Positions 31,611 through 44,273 are shown, counted from the first letter of the stretch. The stretch is DNA of 64,000 nt from Rattus norvegicus (GCF_036323735.1 NC_086026.1:90261859-90325858); one strand, 5' to 3'. Notes: generated by a model not told the origin, from the sequence alone. Made by a program: numbers and translations.

Positions 31611-33094
31611 CCCTGTTCTGGAAGAAGATAGCATTTTATAGCCAGCATTCAGATGCCTTAGGAACTAGGTAATAGAATTATCTATTAATATCAAAATCCA
31701 CAATGTAAGAGTACTAGGATGATGACGTCACCCCCGTAAAGAGCCAGCATCTTCAGCAGCACCAGCTTCCCAGATGCTCCTTTGGAAGACAAGGCCTCAG
31801 GATTGGAGAATTTCGTTTTATAGTAACAGAATGAAGGCATTCACAAATCAGACCCTTTCAAATGCATCAGTAAGTACACTGAGCAGGCAGAATACAGGAA
31901 AGCAGGGGAATCTCAGCTAGAGGCCTCAGATGGTAACTGGCTGCATTCTTAGGCTGTTGGTTGATGGAAATCAGGGTTTTGGTTGTATATTCCAAAGGCG
32001 TTGGTCAGCAAGATATTAGGTCATATAGAGGGGGAGGTTATAAAAGAATATTAAGGGGGTTATTAATGGCCCGAGATAATTTGCCATGTTCTAACTTCTC
32101 TATATCACTGAAGTCTTTATCAGTCGATTAGTTTTTGTATTCATAGTTTCTTTACAGAAATTCTCATCCACAGCATCAAGCAATTAGCCATACATACCTT
32201 TGTAAAGAGCTAAATATGGCAACTGCATGCTGATGCCTCCCGTAGAAGTGTGATTTAGGAACAGATCCAGGTATCATCTTTGCTCCTGTCTTTTTCAGTC
32301 TTCTTTGGTCTTTGTTTCTTGTCAGTGTCCTTCACGGGTTTAGGACCCCTCCAGCCTTGTCTGAATGACATTCCCTTTTGCTTCCTTGTGTTCAACAGGG
32401 GCAGTGTTTCATAGTTCAGGCTTTCGTCCCCAGTTCTTTAGCTGTAGCTCCTGTCAAGGCTGGTGTGAAGGAACAGCCTTAGGGGCTTGCTCCTTCCATC
32501 TTCCTGCTGTTTCCTGTGCAGCCCTTCACGGGTCATTGCATGTGACAATACCTTGGTCAGCCTTGGTCTGCCTGTCATAATAACAACAATAAAATGAAAC
32601 ACGTGTATGTTTTTAATTCTCCATTCTAATGAAGGCAGCATATGAGCAAGCATTGCAAGCACAATGGAGAGAAACTGAGGCATCATATGCACTAAGTCCT
32701 TCCTTGGGTGTTTGCCTTGCAGGTATCATACCTCCTTATTCTCACAAAATAACACAAGGAAAACTAGTAATCCCACTTTAGAAAGAAGAACACAAATCAG
32801 CATGGTTTCACAGCTGTAATTCACTTAAAAATATGTTTAGCTTCCCCCCTCATTCATCAGCATCTCCTGTCAACCCACCTTTCAGCAATGCTCCAGTTAC
32901 CCCTTCATTTCTATTCCTGCCACAGCCGCCCTGAGTCGCACCTCATTAACTTTCACCTGGGGGACTTCAGCAGCTTCTCCACCAAATTTCTTCTCCACTC
33001 TGTCTTCCTAGTCATCCTAACTTATATCCGGAGGTATTTCCTCACACATACAAAAACTCATCTTGTCACTTTAGAGCCCCTACCCTCACATCTG
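31611..33094. other. Unassigned sequence
   Basis: Contains a perfect CRE palindrome TGACGTCA at 31724-31731 and 'ttataaaag' near 32039. No exon, no named repeat. Confidence 0.35.
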
Positions 33095-33109
33095 CCTCAT
33101 GTCCCTTTT

Positions 33110-33220
33110 TTTTTAAACATTCTTTTTTTGTTGTTGTTCTTTTTTTCAGAGCTGGGGACCGAACCCAGGGCCTTGCGCTTCCTAGGCAAGCGCTCTACCA
33201 CTGAGCTAAATCCCCAACCC
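33110..33220 (-). mobile_element. ID SINE with perfect 15-bp target duplication
   Basis: T-rich tail (33110-33145), then antisense 'cagagctggggaccgaaccc', 'agggccttgcgcttcctagg', 'caagcgctctaccactgagc', 'taaatccccaacc'. Direct repeats cctcatgtccctttt at 33095-33109 and 33221-33235. Near-consensus, young. Confidence 0.97.
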
Positions 33221-33329
33221 CCTCATGTCCCTTTTGACAATAGAATAAAGTTTCAGAAACTTGAGCTTGTGAGAAGCCATTGCTAATCTACTTTTCTTTG
33301 TTTCTTTTTTCTTTCTATTTTCCTATCTA

Positions 33330-33330
<1 letters not shown>
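33221..33330. other. Spacer between ID and TTTC repeat
   Basis: Holds the right duplication arm, otherwise unique. Confidence 0.5.
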
Positions 33331-33375
<45 letters not shown>

Positions 33376-33390
33376 CTCTCTCTCTCTCCC

Positions 33391-33454
<64 letters not shown>

Positions 33455-33476
33455 TCCTTCCTTCTTTCTTTCTTGT
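33331..33476 (+). repeat. (TTTC)n microsatellite with TCTC core, ~145 bp
   Basis: Two TTTC blocks separated by TCTCTCTC (33373-33391). Pure polypyrimidine with mirror symmetry. The plus frame rich in Phe/Leu/Ser and the Lys/Glu/Arg-rich minus frames are artefacts. Confidence 0.97.
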
Positions 33477-36164
33477 CTTCAGCATCTTGCACACAGATGA
33501 ACAATGCCCTGTCCTGTCTACAGCAGCCCTGTGCTGTTCAGCTCCTGTACCCAGCAAGCAGGAGTTCTCCTTGTCCTTTCTATTATGGTCTCTGCTTTCC
33601 CAGATTGTGGTTATCTGGAATTCTGAGACCCTGTGGCTTCTTATTCAGGAAGTCCTCTACCCATTCCCAGGGTCTCAGTGTTTATACTTGCTTGACTTTT
33701 CCTCATAGTCTGCCTTTCATTACAGTCGCTTGTGAGCATCCTGACCCTTTATTAGAATATTCATAGAAATCCAGCTCTCAGAGTGAGAGATAATGTCTTA
33801 CACATTTAAATGCAGTGCATTGCTGGTCAGTTCTCTGCCTATGTTGGCTATCAACTGAGTGTGTTCAGTTTAGAGCAAGTTCATCTGAAATGAATCTATA
33901 TTTAGAAAGCCTATAGATAAAGCCTATAAGATTCATACCTATTTTTAGTGGTCTACACCTAGGGGTTTCTAAATTTGTAAAGGATACATGTGACCCTTGA
34001 GCCATTTTTAGTAGTATGTTAAGTGTTATAAAATCCATGCCCTGCCCTGTACTGAGGATGGGAAGGCAACTAAAATGCTAACCCTACTTTTGTGTGTAGT
34101 TCTATTGCCTCTATAACCACAAGTTTAACTTCTTAGCCTGAGATCGGTTGATATCAAGTAACAGAATATGCTCAAGTGAGTTTGAGAAGAAAAAGACATT
34201 TACTGTAATTGTAATTCTTATACAAGCCCAAAGTAGGAAGGGTGGATTGGCCACCAAGGCCTAAGAAAAGTATGTTTGACAGCTTTCACTTTGGAGCTTC
34301 TCATGTCCCCACTCTGCTTCTCTGTCTGCATTACTTTCATTTTCCTGTCTGTAGACTGGGGACTTGCACTTTGTCAGATTGCGCTCTACCATACTGGCTG
34401 TATGGATGCACAACAGTGCATATGTGTGAACACACATGTAGGCATGAAGTTCATCTGAAACCAAGTTAATTTATAACTTCAGGGCTGTGTGTTCAGATCT
34501 GAAATTCTCAGTGACACACTCTTTCTGGGGGTAGGGGTTAGTTGGTGGTATACATGTGCTTGTTAACATTTGAAAGGACTTAACTAGAAATCCTGTATTT
34601 TAGTGTTTGCTGCCTCAAGTCAGCTGTAGATAGTTAGAGAATTAGCACAGCAGACAATAGGACTGGTCCCTGTTGGTGAAAATGTGTTATATTTAGGATG
34701 TGAGATTGTTTAGAAATTCATATGCAAACTCCTCTTAAGGAAAGGTCTCTGCATAGATTATCGAGGGCACTGTGTCACAGAGTTCAGGTGTTTTGTGTAT
34801 GGATTCTGTTGTCCAGTTGTGTGCAGAAATTTTGCTGAATATTGAGGCTGAACTGTCATTGCCTCTGTGTGTAGTGAGAGTGAAAGGACCTTTGTGCTGG
34901 TCAGCAGTTGAGGTATTTAAGCTGGTTTGCAGCAAGGACACAGCATGGTCACTGCAGAACTTACTGCACCCCAGCCTTTAGGTCTAGGACTGAGGAGAAG
35001 AGCCATCTTCGATGGCTGAAAACGTTTAGTCTCCATTCTCTGGAAAAAGCCTGGATCAGCTCACCCTGGATGAAGCATTCTGATGTGATCAGTAGTGATT
35101 TATGTCTAGGTTGTGTGGTAGTCAGCAGTGATGAACAGAGCATCTCAGCTAGAGGCGGGATTGTGAAGAGCCTACAGGGGTCAGGGACGGTAAATTCCAT
35201 AGAGGTATTGACCACAGCCATGTCCTGAGAGACCTCATGTTGGAGTGTGAACTGAAATTAAAAGTTATATTTATCTTTCATCTAAAATTGTTGTATTCCT
35301 AAAAACTCTTACAGATAACAGAGTTAACCATTTGCTTGGAATGACTTTTTCTTGGCATGGTTTTATTAGTTAGTTGGGTGACGTCTCTCCTGGAATTGGG
35401 AATGCTAGTTGAAAGTGGGTGGCACCTCATGGAAGGCAGGGAAATGGATCTTACTTCTGGACTAAGGGTCTCTGGTGAGCAAAACCAGAGGAGGATGGGT
35501 AGGTAAGAAAAGGAAGGAGCGGGACTCAGCTGATAGGCAGACTGTTTTCATATTTCTATCCAAGGGCACCTCTGCCTGCTTACAATGCAAACAACAAACA
35601 ATATTCAATTAAAATGTTTTTCCTCCACAGAGAATAACTCTGACATGGAGCGTGATGTAGGCAAGGCCATGGAGCAAAGCAAGTGTTTGTGGCGCAGAAT
35701 TCATATTGGCTAGACGAGCAAGGTTGTTTCTATGGGCCATCTGCTGGGATGTACACAGCTTGTTACTCAGAATCCTCGTTTAACCCACATCTATGAAAAT
35801 GGGGTTGCTAAGCAGATTAATAGAAAAATGTTCTGATGATTGACCCTGAAGGCCTTCTGCAGAACAAATTGCGTTCACACAATAATGGATGTGCTGGTTG
35901 GGAACGTGGAGGGAGTCGGGGTGCTCTCACAGCTTGCCTTCCAGTGACTGTGCTCTCAAGTCTCTTCCTGGATGGTTGAAAGCTGGATGCTTTAAGAAAT
36001 AATATTTACAGTGGAAGTTTTTATTAGATGACAATAACCATTTTTTTCTCCCGATAATGATGAGATTTGCTACCTAGGTTCCAATGTCAACAAGTTTCAG
36101 AGACATATATAGTAGCTGGAGGGACCTTTAGGAAAGAGAGCAGAAGGAACTTTGCAAAGGCCTT
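33477..36164. other. Mostly unique intergenic sequence
   Basis: No repeat recognised. 35580-35900 ('tacaatgcaaacaacaaaca', 'gctaagcagattaatagaaa') has the look of conserved noncoding sequence. Overlapping frames at 34735-35228 on both strands show no domain or splice support. Confidence 0.38.
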
Positions 36165-36265
36165 GGAAAAGGTTAAAAACAGAAAGGAGGAGAGAGGATA
36201 GAGAATAGAGTCAAACCGGGAAACAGAATAACATTTGAAGTGTAAATAAAGAAATATATCTAATC
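36165..36265 (+). mobile_element. Rodent L1 3' terminus, sense
   Basis: 'gaaacagaataacatttgaa' (36218) 'gtgtaaataaagaaatatat' 'ctaatcaaaa' is the rodent L1 3' end with its AATAAA; the purine-rich stretch before it is the degraded 3' UTR. Confidence 0.72.
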
Positions 36266-36765
36266 AAAATTAGTTGAATTAATGAAGACAAAAAGGGAAA
36301 CCTTATGTAGGGTATTGTTGAAAATAGTCAAGTTAGGTATGAATGAACCATATGGAGGTTAAGTGAATATGGAATAAACAGTGAGCTCAAGGAGAAAACA
36401 TCCCTTCAAACTTAGTCTTCTCTTTCTCTGTGTGAGGCAGGGGAATGGTGCAGTGAGAGGGGACATCTGTGTTTTGCTCTGGCTTCCAGAGATAATCTTG
36501 TAGTCTCCTTAGTACAGATTTCAGCCTCCTGTGAACAAAGTGATCGGTACTGGTTGGTTTAGAACAGAAAGGAAATGATACAACTGTAGGCAACGGGTGC
36601 ACGGGTGCATGTCCCTATCCTGTTCCTCTTCCTCAGTGGCTTCTGTGTTTCTCTGATCCTCTCTTTGTCTCTTTTCATCTCTGTTCCTGTTGCCCCATTC
36701 CCTTTCCCATTTTCCCCTTCATATTTCTATTTTTCTCACCTTTGCTCATACACATGTACATGTGC

Positions 36766-36767
<2 letters not shown>
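36266..36767. other. Unassigned sequence
   Basis: Nothing recognised. Confidence 0.35.

Positions 36768-36818
<51 letters not shown>
36768..36818 (+). repeat. (CA)25 microsatellite
   Basis: Uninterrupted CA repeat. Confidence 0.98.
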
Positions 36819-36819
<1 letters not shown>

Positions 36820-39094
36820 TAGAGAAAACACAGCTACATTGGTGGGTCACAGAATTCTTCATAGTTCCACAACCTGTATGCATGTATGCATTGTGACAAA
36901 GCTTCCTTTTGAAGTCGTCTGGGGACAAAGGATGTTCCCCAACCTCCATCCTGCCTGAGAGCTGTGACACAAATAGATGTTATTTTCTTCTTAAAGTAAC
37001 TGTGGTTAGAGAGTCAAAGGCAGAGTTTGACCTATTATCCCCCCTGGAACCAAAGTTGATGACAAGGCAGAGAGCAGCTTCTCTTTGTCCATTAAGATTG
37101 ATTTCCTGGTCACTAGTTTTCCAGGGACACTTCTGCATTTACTTGGAAACAGGAAATAATGGCAAGCCCTCTGGTTTTCTTGGCAGCTCAGAACACCTAG
37201 ACATGTTGGCAGGCCAGGGTTCTGTGAGAGGCTCCTTTTAAGACTACTCTACATTCTGCGTTCGTTGCATCTTACCTGGACTGTGGAAGCCATTATGTTA
37301 ATGCTGCTTATTTTCTCACCTCGCTTCCCTGTCAAAGATTTTCCCTGAAGCTGATTTCATTATAATTTTAAAAATACCATCTGTCTGTCGAAGAGTTTTT
37401 CATCTCTGCCTCATACAGATTTATATCGGATTTCTTTCATGTGGTTCTATTGAACTTCTCCAGGTGCAAAGTAGCCACTCTACAAATTCTAGCCAGAGTT
37501 GTCCTTTAAAAAACATTGATGTGCTGCTGCTGGAAGAGTTTATCGCTATCAACCTTGGGCTTTTGTTGCGGTGATTAAACTGTTATTGGTCTATTCTGCA
37601 CGGTATGTGCATAATTTAAGGCACATCCTCATGGACACACAGTTCATTGCTTTCACCCCGGATCTGGAGCACAGCTATGGAATGTTATCAGTTCTCAAAG
37701 CATCTCCCAAGGGTGTCCTTGGGCCTTTGTGTTGTGCACCTGTGTGTTTTTCAGTCCTTGCTGTTGCCTATGTGTGTATAATGATCATGCCAATGACCTG
37801 TGCATTCTTTCCTTGGTTCTAGCCAATGCTCACAGTGGCTCCAGGCATATTGTCGATTGTCTCTGCCGCTAGTAACAGTTTTGGTAAGAGCATCACAGGA
37901 ATGAGATGCCAGAAAAAAATGTCATTTTCTAGTCTGGCTTTCTTTGTTCGTGTCCCCACAAGATTCTCTTGTGTCTAGTCCTTGAGATTTATATAATTAT
38001 TTATATAATTTATAATTATTTTTGTAATTTCCACCTCACATATAAATTGTGTTGTTAAGGGATTAAAACGATTAAAAGTATAAGTGTTAATGTTTGTTTT
38101 GCGTTTCTGCTTAGCGTTTCCATTACTTGATTTCAGTACTCAAGATGTTTGTAGTCCCAGGAATACAGACTCACATCTTTTTCTCTCTCCCCGAAGCTTT
38201 ATTGATATATAGCACACAAATAAAAATACTCGTCTGTTTCTATGGTTCACATGAAGTCGAGTCAGTGCACTACTGCTTGTAGTGGATGCGAAGGTGCTTA
38301 TATACAGTGTGCAGAGGCATCAGTTCACCTGCTAGAAAGTTTTGGAGTACCCTGTGTGCCTATTGTATAGAAATTGAAAGCCACACAATTTATGGGAAAG
38401 GTTCTACCTTTCTATATGCATTGTGGAAAGCACAGGGAACAAGGCAGCTTGCTAGCTCGAGACTCAACACAGTTAGTGAATGTGAAGAAACCACAAGCTG
38501 GCTTTGGTAATGAGTGTAGTCAAGCCTTGAAAGATGAACAAGGAAGGGGGAGACTTTGTGGCACTTAAGTTGTGAAGATGCAGGGCATCTGTCCCCTTTC
38601 TTTAGAAAAACTCTTTGAAAATACCTTTGCCAGTACTGTGCAAACCTCACAGTGCATTGTGGATACCTATCGCTGTAGAGGAGCTTTAGTTCTTGGAGAT
38701 GGGGTAAGACTTCATGCAACATTTATTCATTGGCTGGCTCCATTAGCTGAGGGCTTTGCTTGATGAAAGACATACCTGAGTCAGTCATGGAGGGCTGGTT
38801 TCTCTTTGTCCTATGCTTAGGCACTAGGTATTTGATGGCTTTCTCTCAGGAGCCTTTTTCAGGAGTTTAACCTTAAGGCATTAAATCCAGAACTAAGAAG
38901 GAAAGCACACTATGCTTGTGCTTTTGAAAGATATAAATAAAATCATAGATGTCATTCTATGACTTGTTGCTAAATCCAGGGACTTTCACTCAGTTCCTCT
39001 TTTCTTATCAAATGCTTCACCAAGGCCTGCTGGTATGGATTGTTGGAGAGTTTTCCTGCTGTGGATTCTAGATATCTTGCAATTTACTTTCTAT
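36819..39094. other. Mostly unique intergenic sequence
   Basis: No exon or clear repeat; an AT-rich stretch lies at 37988-38035. Overlapping frames at 38286-38763 lack recognisable features. Confidence 0.38.
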
Positions 39095-39271
39095 TCCTGT
39101 TTCCTTTTTATTTGGTTGTTTTAAGATTAGAGTACAAGGTGATAATGTTCATTATGACATTTTATGCAAACATTATTTTTATTGATGCTCTTGTTTCATG
39201 CCTGTCTCTGTCCCCTAGTCCTTCCTCTGTGCAGAGCTCCCCATTCTACTTTTATGCCATCTATATTCTAT

Positions 39272-39338
39272 TTCCCTCCCTCCCTCCCTCCCTCCCTCCC
39301 TCCCTCCCTCCCTCCCTCCCTCCCTTCCTTCTTTCCTT
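39272..39338 (+). repeat. (TCCC)n microsatellite
   Basis: About 16 TCCC units, grown from the L1 3' UTR pyrimidine tract. Confidence 0.97.
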
Positions 39339-40174
39339 AATGGCTTCTTTTAAAAAATTTTCATGGTCCCCTTTCTAGTTTCATACTCTCTATCTCCCCT
39401 TCCATATGCATAAATGTAGAAATTAAAAGCCAGGATCCTCTTGTGAGAGAGAACATGTGGTATTTGTCTCTCAGAGTCTGGGCTAACTCACTCATTATAA
39501 TTTCCAGATTAATCCATTTCCTCCTCACATTTTGTGATTTTTGTGTTTCTTAACAGCTGGATAAAATTCCATTTTGTAAATATATAACATTTTTATTATC
39601 CATTCATTTATTGATGGGTAACTTAGATGCTTCCATTTACTGGCTTTTATGAATAGAACAGAAAGAAACATAGATGTGTAAGTATTTTTGTGATAAGAAT
39701 TACAGTCCTTCAGGTGTGCATCCATGAGTTGGGCCACCTGTTAAAGTATTTAGTGAATACATGGACTGGTTGTGTTTCTTGCCTAATGTGAATAGGGCAG
39801 TGATAAATATGGACGTAAAAGTATCACCGTGATATGTCCCTTCAGAATCTTTTGGATATATATCACTGCGAATGGTATAGCTAGGTTTGGTTTCATTTTC
39901 CTCTAGTAGCTTCAGAGTTTTAGGTCACAATTATGTGATTTGATTATTTTCATGCACAGGAAGAGATGGCATCATGGCTTTACATGTGAAAATCAGTTTT
40001 CCCAGTACCAAAGTAGCTGATTCTGCTACTTTGCTGGTGTGTTTATTAGGCCTATGGGTTTTTTGGTTGAAGTCTTTAAGGTCTTTTATATACAGAATGA
40101 AATAATCTACAAATGGGGACAGTTAACTTTAGTTATTTGTACCTCTTATACTTTCTATTTAAGATAAAAGAGAG

Positions 40175-40196
40175 AAAGTAAGTAAGTAAGTAAGTA
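40175..40196 (+). repeat. (AAGT)5 short repeat
   Basis: Five AAGT units. Confidence 0.9.
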
Positions 40197-40751
40197 TGAT
40201 GCTGCCCTAGGTAAAACGTTGAGTACTCTGTTGAATCAGCAGGGATAGAGTGGCACATTTCACTCGGTCTGGGCTCTCACTTTCCCCTCACCTAGTGGTT
40301 GGGGATGGTTTAGTTTTGTCAAGTACAGCTTTTATTGTGGTGTCAAATGTTCCTTTATAGTTTCTTTAGGGACTTCATCATAGAAGAATAATGAACTTTG
40401 TCTTTCGATAAAGATGATCAAGTGGTTTTTGTCCTTAATTCTATTTATATGCTGAATTAAATGTACTGATTCGAATATGTTGACCAAATTTTGCACTACT
40501 AGAACAAAGTCAATTTAGTCAAATTTTATTGCCTTCTTAGTGCACCATGAGTTTTATTTATAAGGACTTTACTGTGAATTATTGAGTCAATGTTTCCCCA
40601 GAGAAATTTGTCTATAATTTGCTACCTTTGTTGAACTGGTGTCCAGCTTTGGTTTCAAAGTATTCCTTGTTTAGAGTGAGATTGGGCCACTTGCCTTCCT
40701 ATTACGTGGAGCAGTTTGAGGAGCATCAGTGTTAGCATGCTGGTGCTTGTT

Positions 40752-40858
40752 TGGTTTTGTTTTTTGAGACAGAGTAGACCAGCTGTCCTCATAAGAAGAG
40801 ATCTGCCTACATTTGCCTTATAAGTGTTGGCATTCCAGACATGTGCCATCGTGTCTTG
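40752..40858 (-). mobile_element. B1 SINE, antisense, internally deleted
   Basis: 'tttttgagacagagtagacc' (40760), 'gagatctgcctacatttgcc', 'taagtgttggcattccagac' follow antisense B1 with part of the middle missing; inserted in the old L1. Confidence 0.7.
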
Positions 40859-41045
40859 TTATGTCATTTTTAAAGGTCTGACAAAAATCAGCAGCGAGTC
40901 CACTTGGTTCTGAACTTTTCTTTGTTGGTCTTTTGTGTCATCTTCAATCTCCTTAATTGTTACGGGTCTGTTTTAATTGTTTATATTGTACAGATTTAAT
41001 TTTGGAGGTCATATGTGCCTAGGATTTTATAATTTCTTCTAGATC

Positions 41046-41225
41046 AAGCATGTCCAAATTGTGGCCTCAGGATAGATATGAATGTGGCATTATTCTTAAA
41101 CTTTCTTAAAATGCTATGGTTTTATTTTCCAATTTGTTTTTTGGCAACTCAATTACATGGGTCTTGAGTATGAAATTTATAGACAAAATCATTGTGCTGA
41201 AATGTCAGAAGGTAGAACATCCCTG
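41046..41225. mobile_element. Possible hAT-like DNA transposon remnant
   Basis: 'agcatgtccaaattgtggcc' near the left end, 'gaatgtggcattattcttaa', 'actttcttaaaatgctatgg', and 'agaacatccctgctcc' at the right recall a mammalian non-autonomous hAT element with 'gtggcc' motifs. Family not assigned; terminal repeats are decayed. Confidence 0.4.
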
Positions 41226-41714
41226 CTCCAGCTTTTCCAGGACTTTTAGAATCTGGCTTTTTGAATTACTCCCTAGTGAGTCTCTATATTTCATCAGAGT
41301 CTGCAATATTTTCCTGTTTTCTATTTAATTTTGTTATTTTTGAGGTTCTTGTTCCCTTTGTTTACTTTGGATAGTTATAAATCTTATTTGTTTCTTTGAA
41401 AGGCTCTATTCTGTCTGACAGATTGTGTGAATTGGTCCATTAGTCTCAATTTCATTAATTTCTGCTAATATCTTCATTGTTTTTCAACATCTACTGCTCT
41501 AGGATTTGTATTGTGCTTGTGGTAGGATATAGCAATGCATTGTTAGATTACTTGAACTTGTTTTTTATAAATGTAAGTACCCATAGCTATGAATCTTCCT
41601 CTGAGAACTGCCTTAGCTGTATCACAAGGGTCTGGGTAAGTTATGCCTCCATTTTTATTTGACTCTTGCAGACTTAGATTTTTCAAAACCTTTTAATATG
41701 GGTTCTCAAACACT

Positions 41715-42195
41715 TTGATCCCCCTTGTAGGCTACTGGGGAGAAAAGATGGTAAATAGGAAAGGGGGATCTGGACCTGTTTAGAAGTAGTCCTTTGGGAC
41801 AATTTCAATCTCCGATTGCCAGGGTATCAAGGATATCAGCAGTCCAGTTTAATAATGTCACCAAACATGAATTAGCAATGGCAGCATGATCCAGCAGAAA
41901 CCGCTAGGCCTCCTTGAATCTGGACAAGTCAGTGGAAGAAACTAGGCCCAGCCAGAATGCAAGGAGTTCTCTGCTGTACTTCTCTCAATGATGTGAAGAT
42001 CAGTGATGACTAGTAAGACGAGAGACCAGTGAAGAGCTGCACAGCTAGCTCTGCAAGCACCTGTCACTATCTGTTGAGTCCTTCTTATACTCTCTCTAAA
42101 CATCACATGCCCTCTCATGGGATTTGCCTCTGCAAAACACCATGTGAGTCTGCATCACATGAGACAACCGGAAATTTCCACTTCAGACTCTAGGA
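41715..42195. mobile_element. Unassigned insertion within the L1, perhaps LTR-derived
   Basis: L1 similarity is lost between about 41715 and 42195, then resumes. The block ('gacaatttcaatctccgatt', 'aatgtcaccaaacatgaatt', 'gagacaaccggaaatttcc') does not match anything I can name. No duplication found. Confidence 0.35.
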
Positions 42196-42714
42196 ACATT
42201 TTAATTGCTATATTGATCACTGAAGACAGCATTGCTCAGCAACCCTATATTGGTATATTTCTTGCTATTGCTTTCTAGTTTTATTGTACAAATCATCTGG
42301 AGCTGTTAATAATGCATAGTCTGTTTTGATTGGGTGGAGAAATCTGTTAAGTTAGCTTGACCTATGGTATAGTTTAATTCTGAGGTTTGTTGATTTTTAG
42401 TTGAGATGACTTATTAGGGTCTAGAATGGCTTGTTGAAATCACTATTGTTTTATAAGGACTTATCTGGACTTTTATGTCCATTAGTGTGATTTTATATAG
42501 TTGGAATCCACAATGTTTGATGCATACATATTTACGATTATTATGTCTTCTGATGAATTGTTCTTTTTGTTAATATGCAGTGGCTTTCTAGTCTTCTGAT
42601 GGTTTTGGTTTACAGTCTATTTTTTCAGACATCAGAATACCTATGACAACTTGCTTTCAGTTTCTATTTGATAGATCTTTGCCAGCCTTTGTCTCTCAGT
42701 ATGTGAGTATCTGT

Positions 42715-43060
42715 GCCGATTACTTTTATGTCAGTTTGACACAACCTTAATTGAGTAAATGCCTTTAGCAAATTGACCTGTAGGCAAACCTGTGCGGTCA
42801 TTTTCTTGATTGTTAGTGGAATGCCTCATGCCACTTTGGCTGGTGCCTTGCCTGGGCAAGTATTCCCGAGCTGTGTAAGAAAGCAAACTGAGCAAACCAA
42901 GATAAGCAAGCCAGTAAATAAGCAGTCCTTCTGCATGGTTCTAGTTCCTGCCAGCAAGGTCCTGTGTGAGTTCCTACCTCGGCTTCCCTCAATAATTGGC
43001 TATGACTGTGATTTATATGCTGAAATATTCCCCTTCCTCCACAAATTCTAGTAGGAGAAA
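42715..43060. mobile_element. Rodent interspersed repeat (LTR-like), family uncertain
   Basis: 'gtcagtttgacacaacctta' (42731), 'attgacctgtaggcaaacct', 'tttcttgattgttagtggaa' (42802), 'agcaagccagtaaataagca' (42904), 'cttccctcaataattggcta' (42983) match a common murid repeat, inserted into the old L1. Confidence 0.6.
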
Positions 43061-43694
43061 GCAGGCTAAATCTCTTGCTTATTAGTAAGAGGTGTCTTTG
43101 GGAGATCACAGAAAGTCTGATCTAGCTTTTTAATCCAGCCACACTGTTTGTCTTTGATGGTGATGTTTTTTTACATTTAAGGTTATCACTTAACAATGTT
43201 TTTTAATTAGTATTGTGATGATTTTGGTGGTTTTCTGGTTGGCTGGATTATTCATTGTTCATTATTTAGTTAACTATCTCCTTCTATTCTGTGCTACCCC
43301 CTCCAATTTATCACTTGGGACACTATTCTTTCTCAGCTCTCCACTCTTCAGCGACTCTTCTCCTGAAGCTTATTCTTTGTGAGCCCGCCTTTCTTCCTTC
43401 TTTGTGTGTAGAGATCTTTTATATATCTTTTCCAGAGCTGATTTGTTGGTCCTGAAATATCTGAGCTTGTGTTTGTCTTAAGATGTCTCTACTTCTCCTT
43501 CAATTTGAAACAACATTTTTACGTACATACCTATCTTGGTTGGCAGTTTTTTACTTTAAGGACTAGAATGTAGAATTGCAAGATTTCCTGGCTTTGAGAG
43601 TTGCTGATGAGAGATCTGATGTTTTTCTGCTATTTCTGCCTTTGTGGGTTAGTTGCTATTTTTCCCCTTATACTTCTAGTATTTTTTCTTTCTT

Positions 43695-43707
43695 TGTGTG
43701 TGTGCGT

Positions 43708-43759
<52 letters not shown>
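43695..43759 (+). repeat. (TG)n microsatellite with TGCG variants
   Basis: About 65 bp of TG with three CG interruptions at the left end; looser TGTGCATG sequence continues to about 43830. Alternating purine-pyrimidine, Z-DNA prone. Confidence 0.95.
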
Positions 43760-43760
<1 letters not shown>

Positions 43761-43911
43761 GGGTGTAGTGTGTGTGCATGTGCATGTGTGCATGTGTTGC
43801 ATGTGTGTTTGTGTGAATATACATGTATGTAGGGATTTTGCTGGTGCATGTATGTGTGCAGGATAGAGGAGAACATAATTTTTCCTGCTTTGTCTTATCT
43901 ACTTTGTTTCT

Positions 43912-44110
43912 TGAGATGATAGAACCTTTTTTCCTGACGCTTTGAGCTAGGCTGACAGCCAGCAGGCCCCACAGATCCTCTTGTCTTTAACCTCCAGTTC
44001 GCAGTGCTGGAGTTACAGGTAAAATGGCAATGTTCAGCTTTTCGTGTGGGCACTGGAGATTGGTTCATACTTTGGTCCTCATGCCTAAGTATGAACTTAC
44101 CCACCTTGCT
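43912..44110 (-). mobile_element. B4/B1-type SINE, antisense
   Basis: 'ttgagatgatagaacc' (43912), 'cgcagtgctggagttacagg' (43999) from the B1-like half, then 'cttttcgtgtgggcactgga', 'gattggttcatactttggtc', 'ctcatgcctaag' from the tRNA-like half: the B4 arrangement. Inserted in the old L1. Confidence 0.62.
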
Positions 44111-44271
44111 TTCCCCAACCCCTCTTTAAGATCTTTACATTATGACTATAAAGTGCTATGGAGAATTCTCTGGTTCCTTCTACTTGTGGTTTTAAATAAT
44201 TTCAGTATGTATCCCTTGTGTTTACTCTATGTCTAGGGAAACTTCGGCTATAATTTTATTGAATAAACTCT

Positions 44272-44273
<2 letters not shown>

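Larger units (their letters stand above)
39095..42710 (-). mobile_element. Old rodent L1, antisense, 3' UTR and ORF2 (left part)
   Basis: Reads as antisense L1 from 3' UTR into ORF2: 'gagaacatgtggtatttgtc' (39449), 'atccatttcctcctcacatt' (39513), 'cttttggatatatatcactg' (39849), 'gttgaccaaattttgcacta' (40479), 'ctgccttagctgtatcacaa' (41608), 'gggttctcaaacactttgat' (41700). With 43130-44830 it forms an almost complete but decayed element, interrupted by B1, hAT-like and LTR-like inserts. Confidence 0.78.

Noticed and set aside
33280..33708. 142-codon plus frame and Lys/Glu/Arg-rich minus frames
   Set aside because: They are translations of the TTTC microsatellite.
34735..35228. Overlapping frames on both strands, considered as an exon
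   Set aside because: No domain, signal peptide or coherent splice sites; both strands equally open, which suggests chance.
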